From: Clostridia bacterium
GTDB lineage: Bacteria > Bacillota_A > Clostridia > Christensenellales > Aristaeellaceae
DNA length: 38,098 nucleotides
Reading direction: 5' to 3'
NCBI GenBank assembly: GCA_017525805.1
Contig: JAFXSH010000044.1
Span: 1-38,098, forward strand
This document shows positions 1 through 8,640 of this stretch, piece by piece (the first letter of the stretch is position 1; every line of letters begins with the position of its first letter). Position numbers and translations under genes: made by a program. The notes under the pieces were generated by a model that worked only from the letters and a program-made list of their open reading frames with translations, had not been told where the DNA came from and ran no database searches.

Positions 1-414
1 CCGCTCTTCGTCCAGGTCAAATCCGGTGCGGGAAAGGGCGGCCTTTTTCGGCTGGCTGCCGCGCAGCAGCACACGCACCCGGCTCAACAATTCCTGCATC
101 CGGAAAGGTTTGGTGACGTAATCGTTGCCGCCGGAATCCAGGCCGCGCACCACGTCGAATTCTTCATCCTTGGCGGTCAGGAACAGAATGGGGCGGGTTT
201 CGCCCTGACCGCGCCATTCACGGCACAGGCTCACTCCATCGCCGTCCGGCAAGCCCACGTCCAGGACGATTGCCTGCACGGTTTCATCCTTCTTTTGCCG
301 GGCTTCCCGCACAGACCCGGCTTCGATCACCCGGTATCCTTCCCGTGTGAACAGTTCCGAAAGTCCGCCGCGCAGCACGGCGTCGTCTTCGACCAGCAGC
401 AAAACAGGATTCAT
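1..414 (-). CDS. Response regulator, OmpR type (partial, C-terminus off the left edge)
   Basis: The visible 138 residues are a complete receiver domain plus the start of a linker. It would be the phosphorylated output protein of a two-component system. The acidic pair is E9-D10-D11, the phospho-acceptor is D52 in VLDVGLPDGDG, and the switch and catalytic residues are T80 (LFLTAK) and K102 (VTKPF). These are the standard receiver positions. The start at 414 is set by an AGGAGG ribosome binding site (420-425) five bases upstream. The DNA-binding domain lies outside the window, so the OmpR/winged-helix assignment rests on receiver resemblance. The gene is divergent from uvrA. Its kinase is not visible and its regulon cannot be told. 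Confidence 0.88.
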   Translation of the reverse strand, partial: MNPVLLLVEDDAVLRGGLSELFTREGYRVIEAGSVREARQKKDETVQAIVLDVGLPDGDGVSLCREWRGQGETRPILFLTAKDEEFDVVRGLDSGGNDYVTKPFRMQELLSRVRVLLRGSQPKKAALSRTGFDLDEER

Positions 415-474
415 GCGCGCCTCCTATTCATATAACCGATTTACCAGCGTCTGCGTCCGGCATACGCCAAAACA

Positions 475-504
475 ATTATACATGTAGCCTGCTTCTGAAC
501 GCAA
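475..504 (-). promoter_or_regulatory. Promoter of the response regulator
   Basis: On the minus strand TTGCGT (499-504) and a perfect TATAAT (475-480) are separated by 18 bases. The expected transcription start is near 467, giving a leader of about 50 bases before the response-regulator start. The call rests on box match and spacing only. Confidence 0.6.
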
Positions 505-564
505 GCCTTTTCCGATGGCGCGGTTTTCCAGGCGGCATTTGTCCGGTGAATTCAGGAAATCCCC

Positions 565-593
565 TTCACAAAGGGGAACAAATGTGCTATAAT
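565..593 (+). promoter_or_regulatory. uvrA promoter with embedded LexA-type box
   Basis: TTCACA (565-570) and TATAAT (588-593) are 17 bases apart, and TGC directly before the -10 makes it an extended -10 promoter. Between the boxes, 576-587 reads GAAC-AAAT-GTGC, matching seven of eight defined bases of the Firmicutes SOS operator GAAC-N4-GTTC. A repressor bound there would block RNA polymerase. uvrA is a classical SOS gene, so LexA control is likely, though binding is inferred. Confidence 0.72.
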
Positions 594-625
594 AGCCTGG
601 CAACACCAACCAGACGGAGGACAGC

Positions 626-3436
626 ATGGAAGACAAGATCATTGTCCGGGGCGCCCGGGAACACAACCTGAAAAACGTGAGCATCACCATTCCCCGCAAT
701 CAGTTGGTGGTGTTTACCGGCCTGAGCGGCTCTGGCAAATCCTCCTTGGCCTTCGATACCATTTACGCCGAGGGCCAGCGGCGCTATGTGGAAAGCATGA
801 GCAGCTACGCCCGCATGTTTTTGGGCCAGATGGATAAGCCGGACGTGGATTCCATCGACGGCCTGTCCCCCGCCATATCCATCGATCAGAAAACCACGGC
901 CAAGAACCCCCGTTCCACCGTGGGAACGGTGACGGAGATCCACGACTATCTGCGCCTGCTCTATGCCCGTACCGGTAAGCCCCACTGCCCCAACTGCGGC
1001 AAGGAGATCAAACAGCAGACCGTGGATCAGATGGTGGACGCCATTTTAGCCCTGCCGGAAGGGCAGAAGCTGCAAATCCTGGCCCCGGTGGTGCGCTCCC
1101 GGAAGGGAGAACACACCAAACTGCTGGAGGACGCCCGGAAGGGAGGCTTCGTCCGCGTTCGTATCGACGGGGACATGTTCGAGCTGGACGACGTGCCCGC
1201 TCTGGACAAGCAGAAAAAACACCAGATCGATCTGGTGGTGGACCGGCTTGTGGTGCGCTCCGGCATTCAGCAGCGTGTGACCGACAGCCTGGAAACCGCC
1301 ATGAAGCAGTCCGGCGGCCTTGCTTCCGTCCTGCTGACGCCCAGCGGGGAGGAAATCATGTTTTCCCAGAATTACGCCTGCCCGGACTGCGGCGTGAATA
1401 TCGAAGAACTTGCCCCCCGCATGTTTTCCTTCAATAATCCCTACGGCGCGTGCCCCCATTGCAGCGGCCTCGGTGAAACCATGAAGGTGAGCCCCGATTT
1501 AGTGGTGCCCGACCCCAGCAAAAGCCTCAACGAAGGGGCCGTTTCCTGCATGGGCTGGAACAGCAGCGCCGAAAGCAATTCCACCTCCCACAGCATGTTC
1601 CAGGCCTTGGCGGACGCCTACGATTTTTCCATGGACGCGCCCTTTTATACCCTGCCGGAAGAAATCAAAAAAAAGATTTTGTACGGCACCGGCAGCCAAA
1701 AGCTGAGAATCGTGTTTGAAACGGGCACCTATCAGACTACTTTCGAGGGCGTAATCCCCTCTCTGGAGCGGCGCTACGCCGAAACACAGAGCGAAAGCAT
1801 GAAGGCCGCCTATGAGGAATACATGGCCCATGAAACCTGCCCCGTCTGCAAGGGACGGCGTTTGAAGCCCGAATCCTTAGCCGTGACCGTGGGCGAAAAA
1901 AACATCGCCGAAATCAGCGAATGGAATGTGAAGGAGACCCGGCGCTTTCTGGATTCCCTGACCTTTTCTGAAAAGGACGGCATGATCGCCGCGCCCATCC
2001 TGCGGGAAGTAAACGCCCGCCTGGGCTTTTTGTGCGACGTGGGTTTAGACTATTTGACCCTTTCCCGCGCCGCCGCCACCCTGTCCGGCGGCGAGGCCCA
2101 GCGCATCCGCTTAGCCACCCAGATCGGCAGCGGCCTGGTGGGCGTGCTGTATATCCTCGACGAACCCTCTATCGGCCTGCACCAGCGGGACAACGCGCGA
2201 TTATTAAAGACCCTGCGGCATTTGCAGGAATTGGGCAACACCCTGATCGTGGTGGAGCACGACGAAGAGACCCTGCGCAGCGCCGATTATTTGGTGGACA
2301 TCGGCCCCGGCGCGGGGGAACACGGAGGCTGGGTGGTAGCCCAGGGCACGGTGGAGGACGTGATGAAGGAGCCGCGCTCCATCACCGGCCAGTATTTGAG
2401 CGGGAAAAAGAGCATCCCCGTGCCGAAGGATCGCCGTTTGCCCCAGGGCTGGCTGACGGTACGGGGCGCCAGGGAACACAATTTAAAGAACATCGACGTA
2501 AACTTCCCCTTGGGCGTATTCTGCTGCGTCACCGGCGTGTCCGGCAGCGGCAAAAGCAGTTTGGTCAACGCCATCCTGTACGGAGCCCTGGCCCATCTGC
2601 TGAACCGGGCCAAGCCCCGGAAAGCGGCCTATGACGGCATCGACGGCGCGGAACAACTGGACAAGATCATCAACATCGACCAGTCCCCCATCGGCCGCAC
2701 GCCCCGTTCCAACCCCGCCACTTATACCGGCCTGTTCGATTTGATCCGCAAGGTGTTCGCCCAACTGCCAGAGGCGAAAATCAGAGGCTATAAGGAAAAC
2801 CGTTTCTCCTTCAATGTGAAGGGGGGCCGGTGCGAAGCCTGCTCCGGCGACGGCCTGCTGAAAATCGAAATGCACTTCATGGCGGACATTTACGTGCCCT
2901 GCGAAGTCTGCCGGGGCAAGCGCTACAACCGGGAAACCCTGGAAGTCAAGTACCGGGGCCTGTCCATCGCCGACGTGCTGGACCTGACAGTGGAAGAAGC
3001 CATGGGCATTTTCGAGGCGCACCCGGCCATCATGCAGAAGCTTCGCACCCTGTACGACGTGGGCCTGGGTTACATGAAGCTTGGCCAGCCCAGCACCACC
3101 CTTTCCGGCGGCGAAGCCCAGCGCGTCAAACTGGCGACGGAATTGAGCCGCCGGGCCACGGGCCGCACCTTAGTGCTGCTGGACGAGCCCACCACCGGCC
3201 TGCACATGGACGACGTGAGCCGTCTGGTGCACGTGCTCCAGCGCCTCACCGACGCGGGCAATACCGTGCTGGTGATTGAACACAATTTGGACATCATCAA
3301 AACCGCCGATTATATCATCGACTTGGGCCCCGAGGGCGGCGACGGCGGCGGCACCATCGTGGCGGAGGGCACCCCCGAGCAGGTGGCAAAGGAAAGAAGA
3401 AGCTACACCGGGCAATTCTTGAAAGGCGTACTGTAA
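626..3436 (+). CDS. uvrA: UvrA, damage-recognition ATPase of nucleotide excision repair
   Basis: UvrA dimerises, finds bulky DNA lesions and loads UvrB. The 936 residues match the usual length of about 940. The first ABC half has Walker [10 protein letters not shown] (residues 32-40) and a CPNC zinc-binding insertion near residue 120. The first LSGGEAQR signature is near residue 488. The second half has Walker [10 protein letters not shown] near residue 637, the conserved zinc finger CEAC...CEVC near 737-760, and the second LSGGEAQR near 826 followed by [10 protein letters not shown]. The start has the ribosome binding site GGAGGA. No uvrB or uvrC lies nearby, so the gene appears monocistronic, under the LexA-box promoter. 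No unusual features were seen. Confidence 0.98.
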   Translation: MEDKIIVRGAREHNLKNVSITIPRNQLVVFTGLSGSGKSSLAFDTIYAEGQRRYVESMSSYARMFLGQMDKPDVDSIDGLSPAISIDQKTTAKNPRSTVGTVTEIHDYLRLLYARTGKPHCPNCGKEIKQQTVDQMVDAILALPEGQKLQILAPVVRSRKGEHTKLLEDARKGGFVRVRIDGDMFELDDVPALDKQKKHQIDLVVDRLVVRSGIQQRVTDSLETAMKQSGGLASVLLTPSGEEIMFSQNYACPDCGVNIEELAPRMFSFNNPYGACPHCSGLGETMKVSPDLVVPDPSKSLNEGAVSCMGWNSSAESNSTSHSMFQALADAYDFSMDAPFYTLPEEIKKKILYGTGSQKLRIVFETGTYQTTFEGVIPSLERRYAETQSESMKAAYEEYMAHETCPVCKGRRLKPESLAVTVGEKNIAEISEWNVKETRRFLDSLTFSEKDGMIAAPILREVNARLGFLCDVGLDYLTLSRAAATLSGGEAQRIRLATQIGSGLVGVLYILDEPSIGLHQRDNARLLKTLRHLQELGNTLIVVEHDEETLRSADYLVDIGPGAGEHGGWVVAQGTVEDVMKEPRSITGQYLSGKKSIPVPKDRRLPQGWLTVRGAREHNLKNIDVNFPLGVFCCVTGVSGSGKSSLVNAILYGALAHLLNRAKPRKAAYDGIDGAEQLDKIINIDQSPIGRTPRSNPATYTGLFDLIRKVFAQLPEAKIRGYKENRFSFNVKGGRCEACSGDGLLKIEMHFMADIYVPCEVCRGKRYNRETLEVKYRGLSIADVLDLTVEEAMGIFEAHPAIMQKLRTLYDVGLGYMKLGQPSTTLSGGEAQRVKLATELSRRATGRTLVLLDEPTTGLHMDDVSRLVHVLQRLTDAGNTVLVIEHNLDIIKTADYIIDLGPEGGDGGGTIVAEGTPEQVAKERRSYTGQFLKGVL

Positions 3437-3493
3437 GCGCAGATACATCAACACAAAAATAGAAAAAACGGCAAAAATCCGGCAAATTGATCC

Positions 3494-3522
3494 TTGTTGA
3501 ATCGCGGAAATTACAGTATAAT
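3494..3522 (+). promoter_or_regulatory. Promoter of the TIM-barrel gene
   Basis: TTGTTG (3494-3499) and TATAAT (3517-3522) are separated by 17 bases. Transcription would begin near 3529, about 40 bases before the start codon. This rules out the longer reading frame that opens at 3494, because its ATG would lie in the -35 box. Confidence 0.65.
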
Positions 3523-3568
3523 ATGGACGGCAACAACATCCATTATTGTTCATCAGGAGGTAATCGCC

Positions 3569-4417
3569 ATGAGCAGATTTTCCATCGGTATTATTTTGGA
3601 CTCCTTCCGCAAGCCTTTCCCGGAAGCCTTGAAGCTGACCCGTCAGTTAGGCGCGCAGGGCATTCAGGTGTACGCCACCCGGGGCGAAATGTCCCCCGAG
3701 AATCTGGTGGGCCAGAAACGCAAAGATTTCCTGAACATGGTGAAGGACAACGGCCTGGTGATTTCCGCCCTGTGCGGCGACTTAGGCCGGGGCTTTGCCA
3801 ACGCGGAAATGAATCCCGAGCTGATCCGCCGCTCCAAGATGATCGTGGACCTGGCCAAGGAACTGGAAACCAATATCGTCACCACCCACATCGGCGTGGT
3901 GCCCAAAGATCCCAAGAATCCCCACTATGCCGTCATTCAGGACGCCTGCGGCGAGCTGGCCGCTTACGCGGACAAAATGGAAGCCCGCTTCGCCGTGGAA
4001 ACGGGGCCCGAGCTTTCCTCCACCCTGCGCGCCTTCTTAGACGGGCTGCATTCCAAGGGCGTGTCCATCAACCTGGACCCCGCCAATCTGGTGATGGTGG
4101 CGGGCGACGATCCCGTGCAGGCGGTGCACAACTTAGGGCCGTATATCGTGCATACCCACGCCAAGGACGGCATCATGTGCCGCAAGACCAACCCGGAGGA
4201 CATCTACGCCGAAACCATGCACGGCAACAACAAAACCGAGGACGGCCCCGCTTATTTGGAGCTGCCCCTGGGCAAGGGCGGCGTGCCCTGGGACAAGTAC
4301 CTGAACGCCCTGGAAGAAGAAGGCTTCCACGGCTTCCTGACCATCGAGCGCGAGGTGGGCGACGATCCCACAGCGGATATCGCCCTGGCGGTGGATTTCC
4401 TGAAACAGAGAATCTAA
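3569..4417 (+). CDS. Xylose-isomerase-like TIM-barrel protein (sugar phosphate isomerase/epimerase family)
   Basis: This 282-residue protein belongs to the AP endonuclease family 2 / sugar phosphate isomerase-epimerase fold, a single (beta/alpha)8 barrel that binds a divalent metal. Candidate metal and active-site residues sit where the family has them: Glu in AVETGPE, Asp in INLDPAN, His in VHTHAKDG, and Glu in TIEREVG near the end. The start at 3569 is chosen because AGGAGG (3555-3560) lies eight bases upstream. Proteins of this type act on hexuloses, inositols or hydroxypyruvate, and the exact substrate cannot be read here. It is a cytosolic stand-alone gene. Two kilobases of other genes separate it from the hexuronate operon, so a link to that pathway is only a guess. 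Confidence 0.85.
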   Translation: MSRFSIGIILDSFRKPFPEALKLTRQLGAQGIQVYATRGEMSPENLVGQKRKDFLNMVKDNGLVISALCGDLGRGFANAEMNPELIRRSKMIVDLAKELETNIVTTHIGVVPKDPKNPHYAVIQDACGELAAYADKMEARFAVETGPELSSTLRAFLDGLHSKGVSINLDPANLVMVAGDDPVQAVHNLGPYIVHTHAKDGIMCRKTNPEDIYAETMHGNNKTEDGPAYLELPLGKGGVPWDKYLNALEEEGFHGFLTIEREVGDDPTADIALAVDFLKQRI

Positions 4418-4501
4418 AGCATGATGATGAAATGAGGAATGCGCAGTTTTGAGCATATCAGCCTGCACGCCTCAAAAGCAGGGAGCCGTCGCGGCTATGC
4501 C

Positions 4502-4561
4502 CCCAGACCCCATCGGGGAAGGTATCCTTTTCCGATGGGACTGGGAGTTAAAGAAGCTCCC
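4502..4561 (+). ncRNA. Candidate structured RNA element
   Basis: CCCATCGGGGAAGG (4509-4522) pairs along its whole length with CCTTTTCCGATGGG (4526-4539) around a three-base loop. Two of the 14 pairs are G-U, which fold only in plus-strand RNA. CCCAG (4502-4506) and CTGGG (4541-4545) extend the stem across a small internal loop. GGGAG (4543-4547) can instead pair with CTCCC (4557-4561), so two mutually exclusive folds share bases 4543-4545. No T-run follows, so it is not a simple terminator. It matches no RNA family that I recognise. Confidence 0.35.
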
Positions 4562-4675
4562 CGGTATCGTCGAAAACGTGGATTTCTTCGTTCCAGTCAA
4601 GCTGAAAAAAAGAAAAGCGCAGCAGTGCCAGAGCGAAAAAACGATTAAATACCTGCTTTTCAGCAGATTTCATGG

Positions 4676-4695
4676 CGGCAGATAGCCGTTTTTTT
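4676..4695 (+). terminator. Weak Rho-independent terminator
   Basis: CGGC (4676-4679) and GCCG (4685-4688) form a short stem around AGATA, extendable by G-T pairs, followed by seven T residues (4689-4695). The stem is short, so efficiency is uncertain. It would end transcripts reading through the spacer before the antiporter promoter. Confidence 0.45.
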
Positions 4696-4726
4696 GTTCT
4701 TTCCCTGTGCTTTTGTCTTTTTGGGC

Positions 4727-4755
4727 TTGATCGTTCCCATATGCCGGCTTACAAT
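4727..4755 (+). promoter_or_regulatory. Promoter of the NhaC-family antiporter
   Basis: TTGATC (4727-4732) and TACAAT (4750-4755) are separated by exactly 17 bases. The predicted start near 4762 gives a leader of about 42 bases ending in a GGAGG ribosome binding site before the ATG at 4804. Confidence 0.6.
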
Positions 4756-4803
4756 GACAAAGGTTTTTCATATCATCATACTTCATAATTCGGAGGGAAA
4801 ACC

Positions 4804-6426
4804 ATGCAAAAACACCGCAAATTCATGCTCTTTTTCTGTCTGCTCGCCGCTGCGTCGGTATTTTTCATCCCCTGCCTTGCGGAAGGGACCGAAGAAATCG
4901 CCGAAGCGGCGGAAGCCGTCAGCCCGTTTCTGAATAGTTTTTGGGCGCTGGTGCCGCCCATCATCGCCATCGTGCTGGCCCTGATCACCAAGGAGGTGTA
5001 TTCCTCCCTGTTCGTCGGGATCGCCACCGGAGCGCTGCTGCTGAATAATTTTCATCTGGAAAAATCCATGAACCGGCTGTTTACCGACGGCTTCATCGCC
5101 TCCGTTACCGATTCTTATAATGAAGGCATCCTGGTTTTCCTGGTGCTACTGGGCATGATGGTTGCCCTGATGAACAAGGCGGGCGGCAGCGCCGCCTTTG
5201 GCCGCTGGGCCCAAACGCACATCAAAACCCGCGTGGGCGCGCAGCTGGCCACCGTCCTGCTGGGCGTGCTGATTTTCATTGACGACTATTTCAACTGCCT
5301 CACCGTGGGCAGCGTCATGCGTCCCGTGACGGACAAGCACAAGATTTCCCGGGCCAAGCTGGCTTATCTGATCGACGCCACGGCGGCCCCTGTGTGCATC
5401 ATCGCGCCCATCAGCTCCTGGGCGGCGGCGGTCGCTGCGTTCGCAGACGACGGCGTGGGTCTCAAGCTCTTCATCAGCGCCATCCCGTTCAACTTCTACG
5501 CGCTTTTGACCATCGTGATGATGGTGGGCATGGTGCTGCTCAAGAAAGATTACGGCCCCATGAAGCGCTTTGAAGTCAACGCGCACCAGGGCGATCTGTT
5601 CTCCGGCAAGAACCCCTACGCCACCGACGGAGCGGAAGAAAAGGATGGCGGAAAGGGTTCCCTGCTGTATCTGATCCTGCCCGTGATCGTGCTGATCGTG
5701 TGCTGCACCTTGGGCATGCTCTACACCGGCCAGTTCTTCAGCGGAGAAAATTTTATCACCGCCTTCTCCAATTCCGACGCTTCTATCGGCCTGATGCTCG
5801 GCTCCTTCTGCGCCATCGTGTTCACCGCGCTGTATTACCTGTTCTCCGGCGCCATGAAATGGAACGACATCATGGAATGCCTGCCCAACGGCTTCAAAGC
5901 CATGGTGCCTGCCATCCTGATCCTGATCTTCGCCTGGACCTTAAAGAATATCACCATCGATCTTGGGGCCAAGACCTATGTGCACGATATCGTTCTGGGC
6001 AGCGCCGGTTCCCTCCAGAAGTTCCTGCCCGCCATCATCTTCGCCATCGCCTGCCTGCTCAGCTTCGCCACCGGCACCAGCTGGGGCACCTTCGGCATGC
6101 TGATTCCCATCGTGCAGAGCGTGTTCTCCATGGACAATCCCCTGGCCATCGTGTGCATCTCCGCCTGCATGGCGGGCGCTGTGTGCGGCGACCACTGCTC
6201 CCCCATCTCCGATACCACCATCATGTCCTCCGCCGGGGCCCAGTGCGACCACGTGAATCACGTGAACACCCAGCTTCCTTACGCGGTCACCTGCGCGGGC
6301 GTGTCCTTCGTGGCGTATATCGTGGCCGGATTCATCCCCAACGCCTGGATCGCCCTGCCCATCGCCCTGGCCCTCATGGTGATCACCCTGATCATCATCA
6401 ACGCGGCCACAAAGAAAATCGCCTGA
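4804..6426 (+). CDS. NhaC-family Na+/H+ antiporter
   Basis: This 540-residue polytopic protein exchanges sodium for protons, or a related organic substrate, across the cytoplasmic membrane. After a cleavable-looking N-terminal signal (about residues 1-26, AxA-like site) there are about eleven hydrophobic helices. Family-type features include the acidic helix end LIFIDDYFNCLTVGS, the ATAAPVCIIAPISSW segment, the SFATGTSWGTFGML loop and GDHCSPISDTT, typical of this NhaC subgroup. The start has GGAGG seven bases upstream. It stands alone between its own promoter and a strong terminator. Some subgroup members move malate/lactate or other ions, so substrate is uncertain. Confidence 0.88.
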   Translation: MQKHRKFMLFFCLLAAASVFFIPCLAEGTEEIAEAAEAVSPFLNSFWALVPPIIAIVLALITKEVYSSLFVGIATGALLLNNFHLEKSMNRLFTDGFIASVTDSYNEGILVFLVLLGMMVALMNKAGGSAAFGRWAQTHIKTRVGAQLATVLLGVLIFIDDYFNCLTVGSVMRPVTDKHKISRAKLAYLIDATAAPVCIIAPISSWAAAVAAFADDGVGLKLFISAIPFNFYALLTIVMMVGMVLLKKDYGPMKRFEVNAHQGDLFSGKNPYATDGAEEKDGGKGSLLYLILPVIVLIVCCTLGMLYTGQFFSGENFITAFSNSDASIGLMLGSFCAIVFTALYYLFSGAMKWNDIMECLPNGFKAMVPAILILIFAWTLKNITIDLGAKTYVHDIVLGSAGSLQKFLPAIIFAIACLLSFATGTSWGTFGMLIPIVQSVFSMDNPLAIVCISACMAGAVCGDHCSPISDTTIMSSAGAQCDHVNHVNTQLPYAVTCAGVSFVAYIVAGFIPNAWIALPIALALMVITLIIINAATKKIA

Positions 6427-6444
6427 TTTTCAAGGAAAGCAAAT

Positions 6445-6496
6445 AAAGGGGACGATTTTCTGTGCTCTATTCCAAGCACAGAGAATCGTCCCTTTT
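6445..6496. terminator. Strong bidirectional terminator
   Basis: A stem of about 20 pairs joins GGGGACGATT (from 6448) with AATCGTCCC (6484-6492) through a central AGCACAG/CTGTGCT stem, with A-rich and T-rich flanks on the two sides. It separates the antiporter from the convergently transcribed small regulator. Confidence 0.85.
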
Positions 6497-6516
6497 CTCG
6501 TTTTCGGTTCAGACAA

Positions 6517-6717
6517 TTATTTTCTTGCGGGCTTCACATTGACGTCAGCGCTGATGCTGCCCTGTATTTCTCCATGCGCTTCCTCAAAAGCCCGGATGCT
6601 TTCCCGTATCAGAACCAAGATGTGACTGTTGACGGAGCGCCCTTCATAATCCGCCACGTATCCCAATTTCTTTAACATTTCATCTTCAATACGGATAGAA
6701 ACACTTTTTACAGGCAT
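6517..6717 (-). CDS. Ribbon-helix-helix (Arc/MetJ-type) DNA-binding protein
   Basis: The 66 residues begin with a basic beta strand (VKSVSIRIEDEM), followed by two helices containing LGYVADYEGRSVNSHILVLIRESIRAFEEAHG. This is the arrangement of dimeric ribbon-helix-helix regulators such as Arc. The short polar tail is not part of the fold. ATG at 6717 is preferred over the GTG three codons earlier because GAGGTG (6724-6729) is six bases upstream of it. It is divergent from a 103-aa unknown and may regulate both genes through the shared 113-bp spacer. A toxin-antitoxin role is possible for this fold, but the neighbour does not look like a known toxin. Confidence 0.75.
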   Translation of the reverse strand: MPVKSVSIRIEDEMLKKLGYVADYEGRSVNSHILVLIRESIRAFEEAHGEIQGSISADVNVKPARK

Positions 6718-6745
6718 AAAGCACACCTCAAAGATATATTGTATG

Positions 6746-6774
6746 TTTATTTTATGCCTGTTGTGTGTTATAAT
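6746..6774 (+). promoter_or_regulatory. Promoter of the 103-aa gene in the divergent spacer
   Basis: TATAAT (6769-6774) is preceded by TGT, an extended -10 motif. A weak TTTATT (6746-6751) lies 17 bases upstream. On the opposite strand TACAAT (6738-6743) may be the -10 of the ribbon-helix-helix gene. The two promoters would then overlap, as expected if one regulator controls both. Confidence 0.55.
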
Positions 6775-6830
6775 CTTGTAAGTGGATATACGGTATATCT
6801 GCCATTTCTAAAAGAAAGGACATATGAGAA

Positions 6831-7142
6831 ATGGACAGCAACGGTTATGCTTATTTTATCCAGCATCCCCGGATAGTCGATGATCTGATCGTGCTGCATG
6901 ATGCAGCCGATGAACAGCCCTATGAAATCGTAAAAACAATTCGATTGCAGGCGATCGATTTTGAAAACTTCATTACCGACATGACCGTTGACCGGCAATT
7001 CATCAAGGGTTCAGCGGCTTTGTGCGATGATGGAGAAATCAAAAAATGCCTGCTGATCTGCGGCCGTGATCCAGCATTTGGCATTCTTGTGACGCCGGAA
7101 GCCAAATGCTATGTGGGCTGGGCGGCGTATATCCGGGAATAA
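6831..7142 (+). CDS. Small conserved-looking protein of unknown function
   Basis: This 103-residue soluble protein has no signal peptide or membrane helix. I do not recognise its function, but the segments YFIQHPRIVDDLIVLHDA, IRLQAIDFENFITDM and ILVTPEAKCYVGWAAYI look like a compact conserved domain. I have a weak recollection of similar short proteins in Clostridia accessory regions. The ribosome binding site AAAGGA is ten bases upstream of the ATG. Its base composition is richer in A and T than the surrounding genes. With the divergent regulator it forms a two-gene cassette closed off by terminators on both sides, consistent with a transferred module. Confidence 0.65.
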   Translation: MDSNGYAYFIQHPRIVDDLIVLHDAADEQPYEIVKTIRLQAIDFENFITDMTVDRQFIKGSAALCDDGEIKKCLLICGRDPAFGILVTPEAKCYVGWAAYIRE

Positions 7143-7150
7143 CACACGAA

Positions 7151-7200
7151 AAACCCCCTCCGAAACGGTTTTGAAGCCGTCCGCCGGAGGGGGTGTTTTT
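7151..7200. terminator. Strong bidirectional terminator
   Basis: CCCCCTCCG and CGGAGGGGG form the base of the stem, with an inner GG/CC-containing part, flanked by an A-run on the left and TGTTTTT on the right (to 7200). It ends the 103-aa gene from one side and the uxaC operon from the other. Confidence 0.85.
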
Positions 7201-7212
7201 CAGATTGTCCGA

Positions 7213-8628
7213 TCAGGTTTTCTTCTTCGGGAACGCGAAATACCGGTCGGCGTTGTTAAAGCTGATATCCCGCACGATTTCCTTCAAGGTGTCCATATCC
7301 TCGGGATAGAAGCCGCCCTCCACCCATTCGCCGAACACGCGGCACAGGATGCGGCGGAAGTACTCATGGCGGGGATAGCTCAAAAACGAGCGGCTGTCTG
7401 TGAGCATGCCCACGAAGCCCGCCAAATACCCAAGGCTGGCCAGGGATTTGAGCTGCTCGGTCATGCCGTCGAAATGATCGTTGAACCACCAGGCGGAGCC
7501 GTGCTGGATCTTGCCCACAGCCTCGTCGTTCTGGAAGCATCCTAAGATGGTGTCGATGGCGGCGTTGTCGTTGGTGTTCAGAGAATAGAGGATGGTCTTG
7601 GGCAGCTTGCCCGCGTCCTCCAGGAAACCCGAGAAAGCGGCGGTTTCGGTGGAAGGAGCGGTGTTGTCCACGCAGTCAAAGCCCGTATCGGGGCCAAGTT
7701 TGCGGAACATGGGTGGGTTATTGTCCCGGCGGCAGCCGTAATGCAGCTGCATAACCCAGCCCCGGTCATGGTATTCGCCCGCCAGGAAAGCCATGCATGC
7801 GAACTTGAAAGCCGCTTCTTCCTTCGCGTCGGGCAGCACACCTTGCAGACGTTCGGCGAAAATGCGTTCCACTTCTTCCTCAGAAGCCGGGGCGTACATC
7901 ACGTAGTTCAGGCCGTGGTCGCTGAGGGAACAGCCATGGGCGGCGAAGTAATCCAGCCGCTTTGCGATGGCCTTTTTCAGGTTCGCAAAGGTCTTGATTT
8001 CCATGCCGGCGGTGGCTTCCAGCTTGGAAAGGTAGTCCAGGTAGGTGTCCTTTTCCAGGTTCATGGCCTTGTCGGGCCGCCAGGCGGGCAGCACGGTGAC
8101 GGGGAAGCTCTTGTCCGCCGCCAGCTTTTCGTGCCATTCCAAGGTGTCGATGGGGTCATCCGTGGTGCAGATGGTGTCCACGTTGCTGCGCAGGATCAGG
8201 CCCCGGCTGGTGTAGCCGTCCTTCTGCAACACTTCGTTGGCGATCTTCCAGACTTCGGGGGCAGTGTCCCTATTCAGGATGCCATCGTAGCCGAAGAAGC
8301 GGCGCAGCTCCAAATGGCTCCAGTGATGAAGGGGATTGCCGATGGCCTTGCCCAGCACCTCGGCGTATTTCAGGAATTTTTCGTAATCGGAAGCGTCGCC
8401 GGTCACGTACTTTTCGGGCACGCCCGCGCTGCGCATGAGCCGCCACTTGTAATGATCGCCGCCCAGCCACACCTGGGTGATGTTCTCATACCGGATATCC
8501 TCGTAAATTTCCTTGGGGCTCAGATGGCAGTGATAGTCCATGATGGGGCACTTTTCAGCCGCCTCGTGATACAGCACGCGGGCGGTTTCGGTATTCAGCA
8601 GGAAATCCTGATCCAGGAATGGTTTCAT
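7213..8628 (-). CDS. uxaC: Uronate isomerase (glucuronate/galacturonate isomerase)
   Basis: UxaC converts D-glucuronate to D-fructuronate and D-galacturonate to D-tagaturonate, the first cytosolic step after uptake. The 471 residues match the family length of about 470. The amidohydrolase-type barrel begins with metal-binding MDYHCHLSPKEI (H33, H35), followed by the diagnostic WLGGDHYKWRLMRSAG and later MQLHYGCRRDNN. The start has AAGGAGG overlapping the end of the upstream dctM stop region, 12 bases between genes, so translation is coupled. It is the last gene of the TRAP operon, which makes the transporter's likely substrate a hexuronate. No uxuA/uxuB or uxaA/uxaB follows in the window. Confidence 0.96.
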   Translation of the reverse strand: MKPFLDQDFLLNTETARVLYHEAAEKCPIMDYHCHLSPKEIYEDIRYENITQVWLGGDHYKWRLMRSAGVPEKYVTGDASDYEKFLKYAEVLGKAIGNPLHHWSHLELRRFFGYDGILNRDTAPEVWKIANEVLQKDGYTSRGLILRSNVDTICTTDDPIDTLEWHEKLAADKSFPVTVLPAWRPDKAMNLEKDTYLDYLSKLEATAGMEIKTFANLKKAIAKRLDYFAAHGCSLSDHGLNYVMYAPASEEEVERIFAERLQGVLPDAKEEAAFKFACMAFLAGEYHDRGWVMQLHYGCRRDNNPPMFRKLGPDTGFDCVDNTAPSTETAAFSGFLEDAGKLPKTILYSLNTNDNAAIDTILGCFQNDEAVGKIQHGSAWWFNDHFDGMTEQLKSLASLGYLAGFVGMLTDSRSFLSYPRHEYFRRILCRVFGEWVEGGFYPEDMDTLKEIVRDISFNNADRYFAFPKKKT

Positions 8629-8640
8629 TCATTGTCCTCC

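Larger units (their letters stand above)
4418..4803 (+). other. Long spacer with folded segment, no convincing gene
   Basis: No coding sequence is supported in this 386-bp stretch. A 78-residue open frame (4449-4685) has no ribosome binding site and no family I recognise. It holds a near-perfect hairpin at 4509-4539, an overlapping alternative hairpin at 4543-4561, a weak terminator at 4676-4695 and the antiporter promoter at 4727-4755. Confidence 0.6.

Noticed and set aside
3487..4452. Alternative 321-residue frame over the TIM-barrel gene
   Set aside because: It is Arg/Pro/Gly-rich shadow sequence in another frame. The TIM-barrel frame has the ribosome binding site, promoter and family motifs.
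4449..4685. 78-residue frame in the spacer before the antiporter
   Set aside because: It has no ribosome binding site or recognisable family, and it runs through the strong RNA hairpin and the weak terminator.
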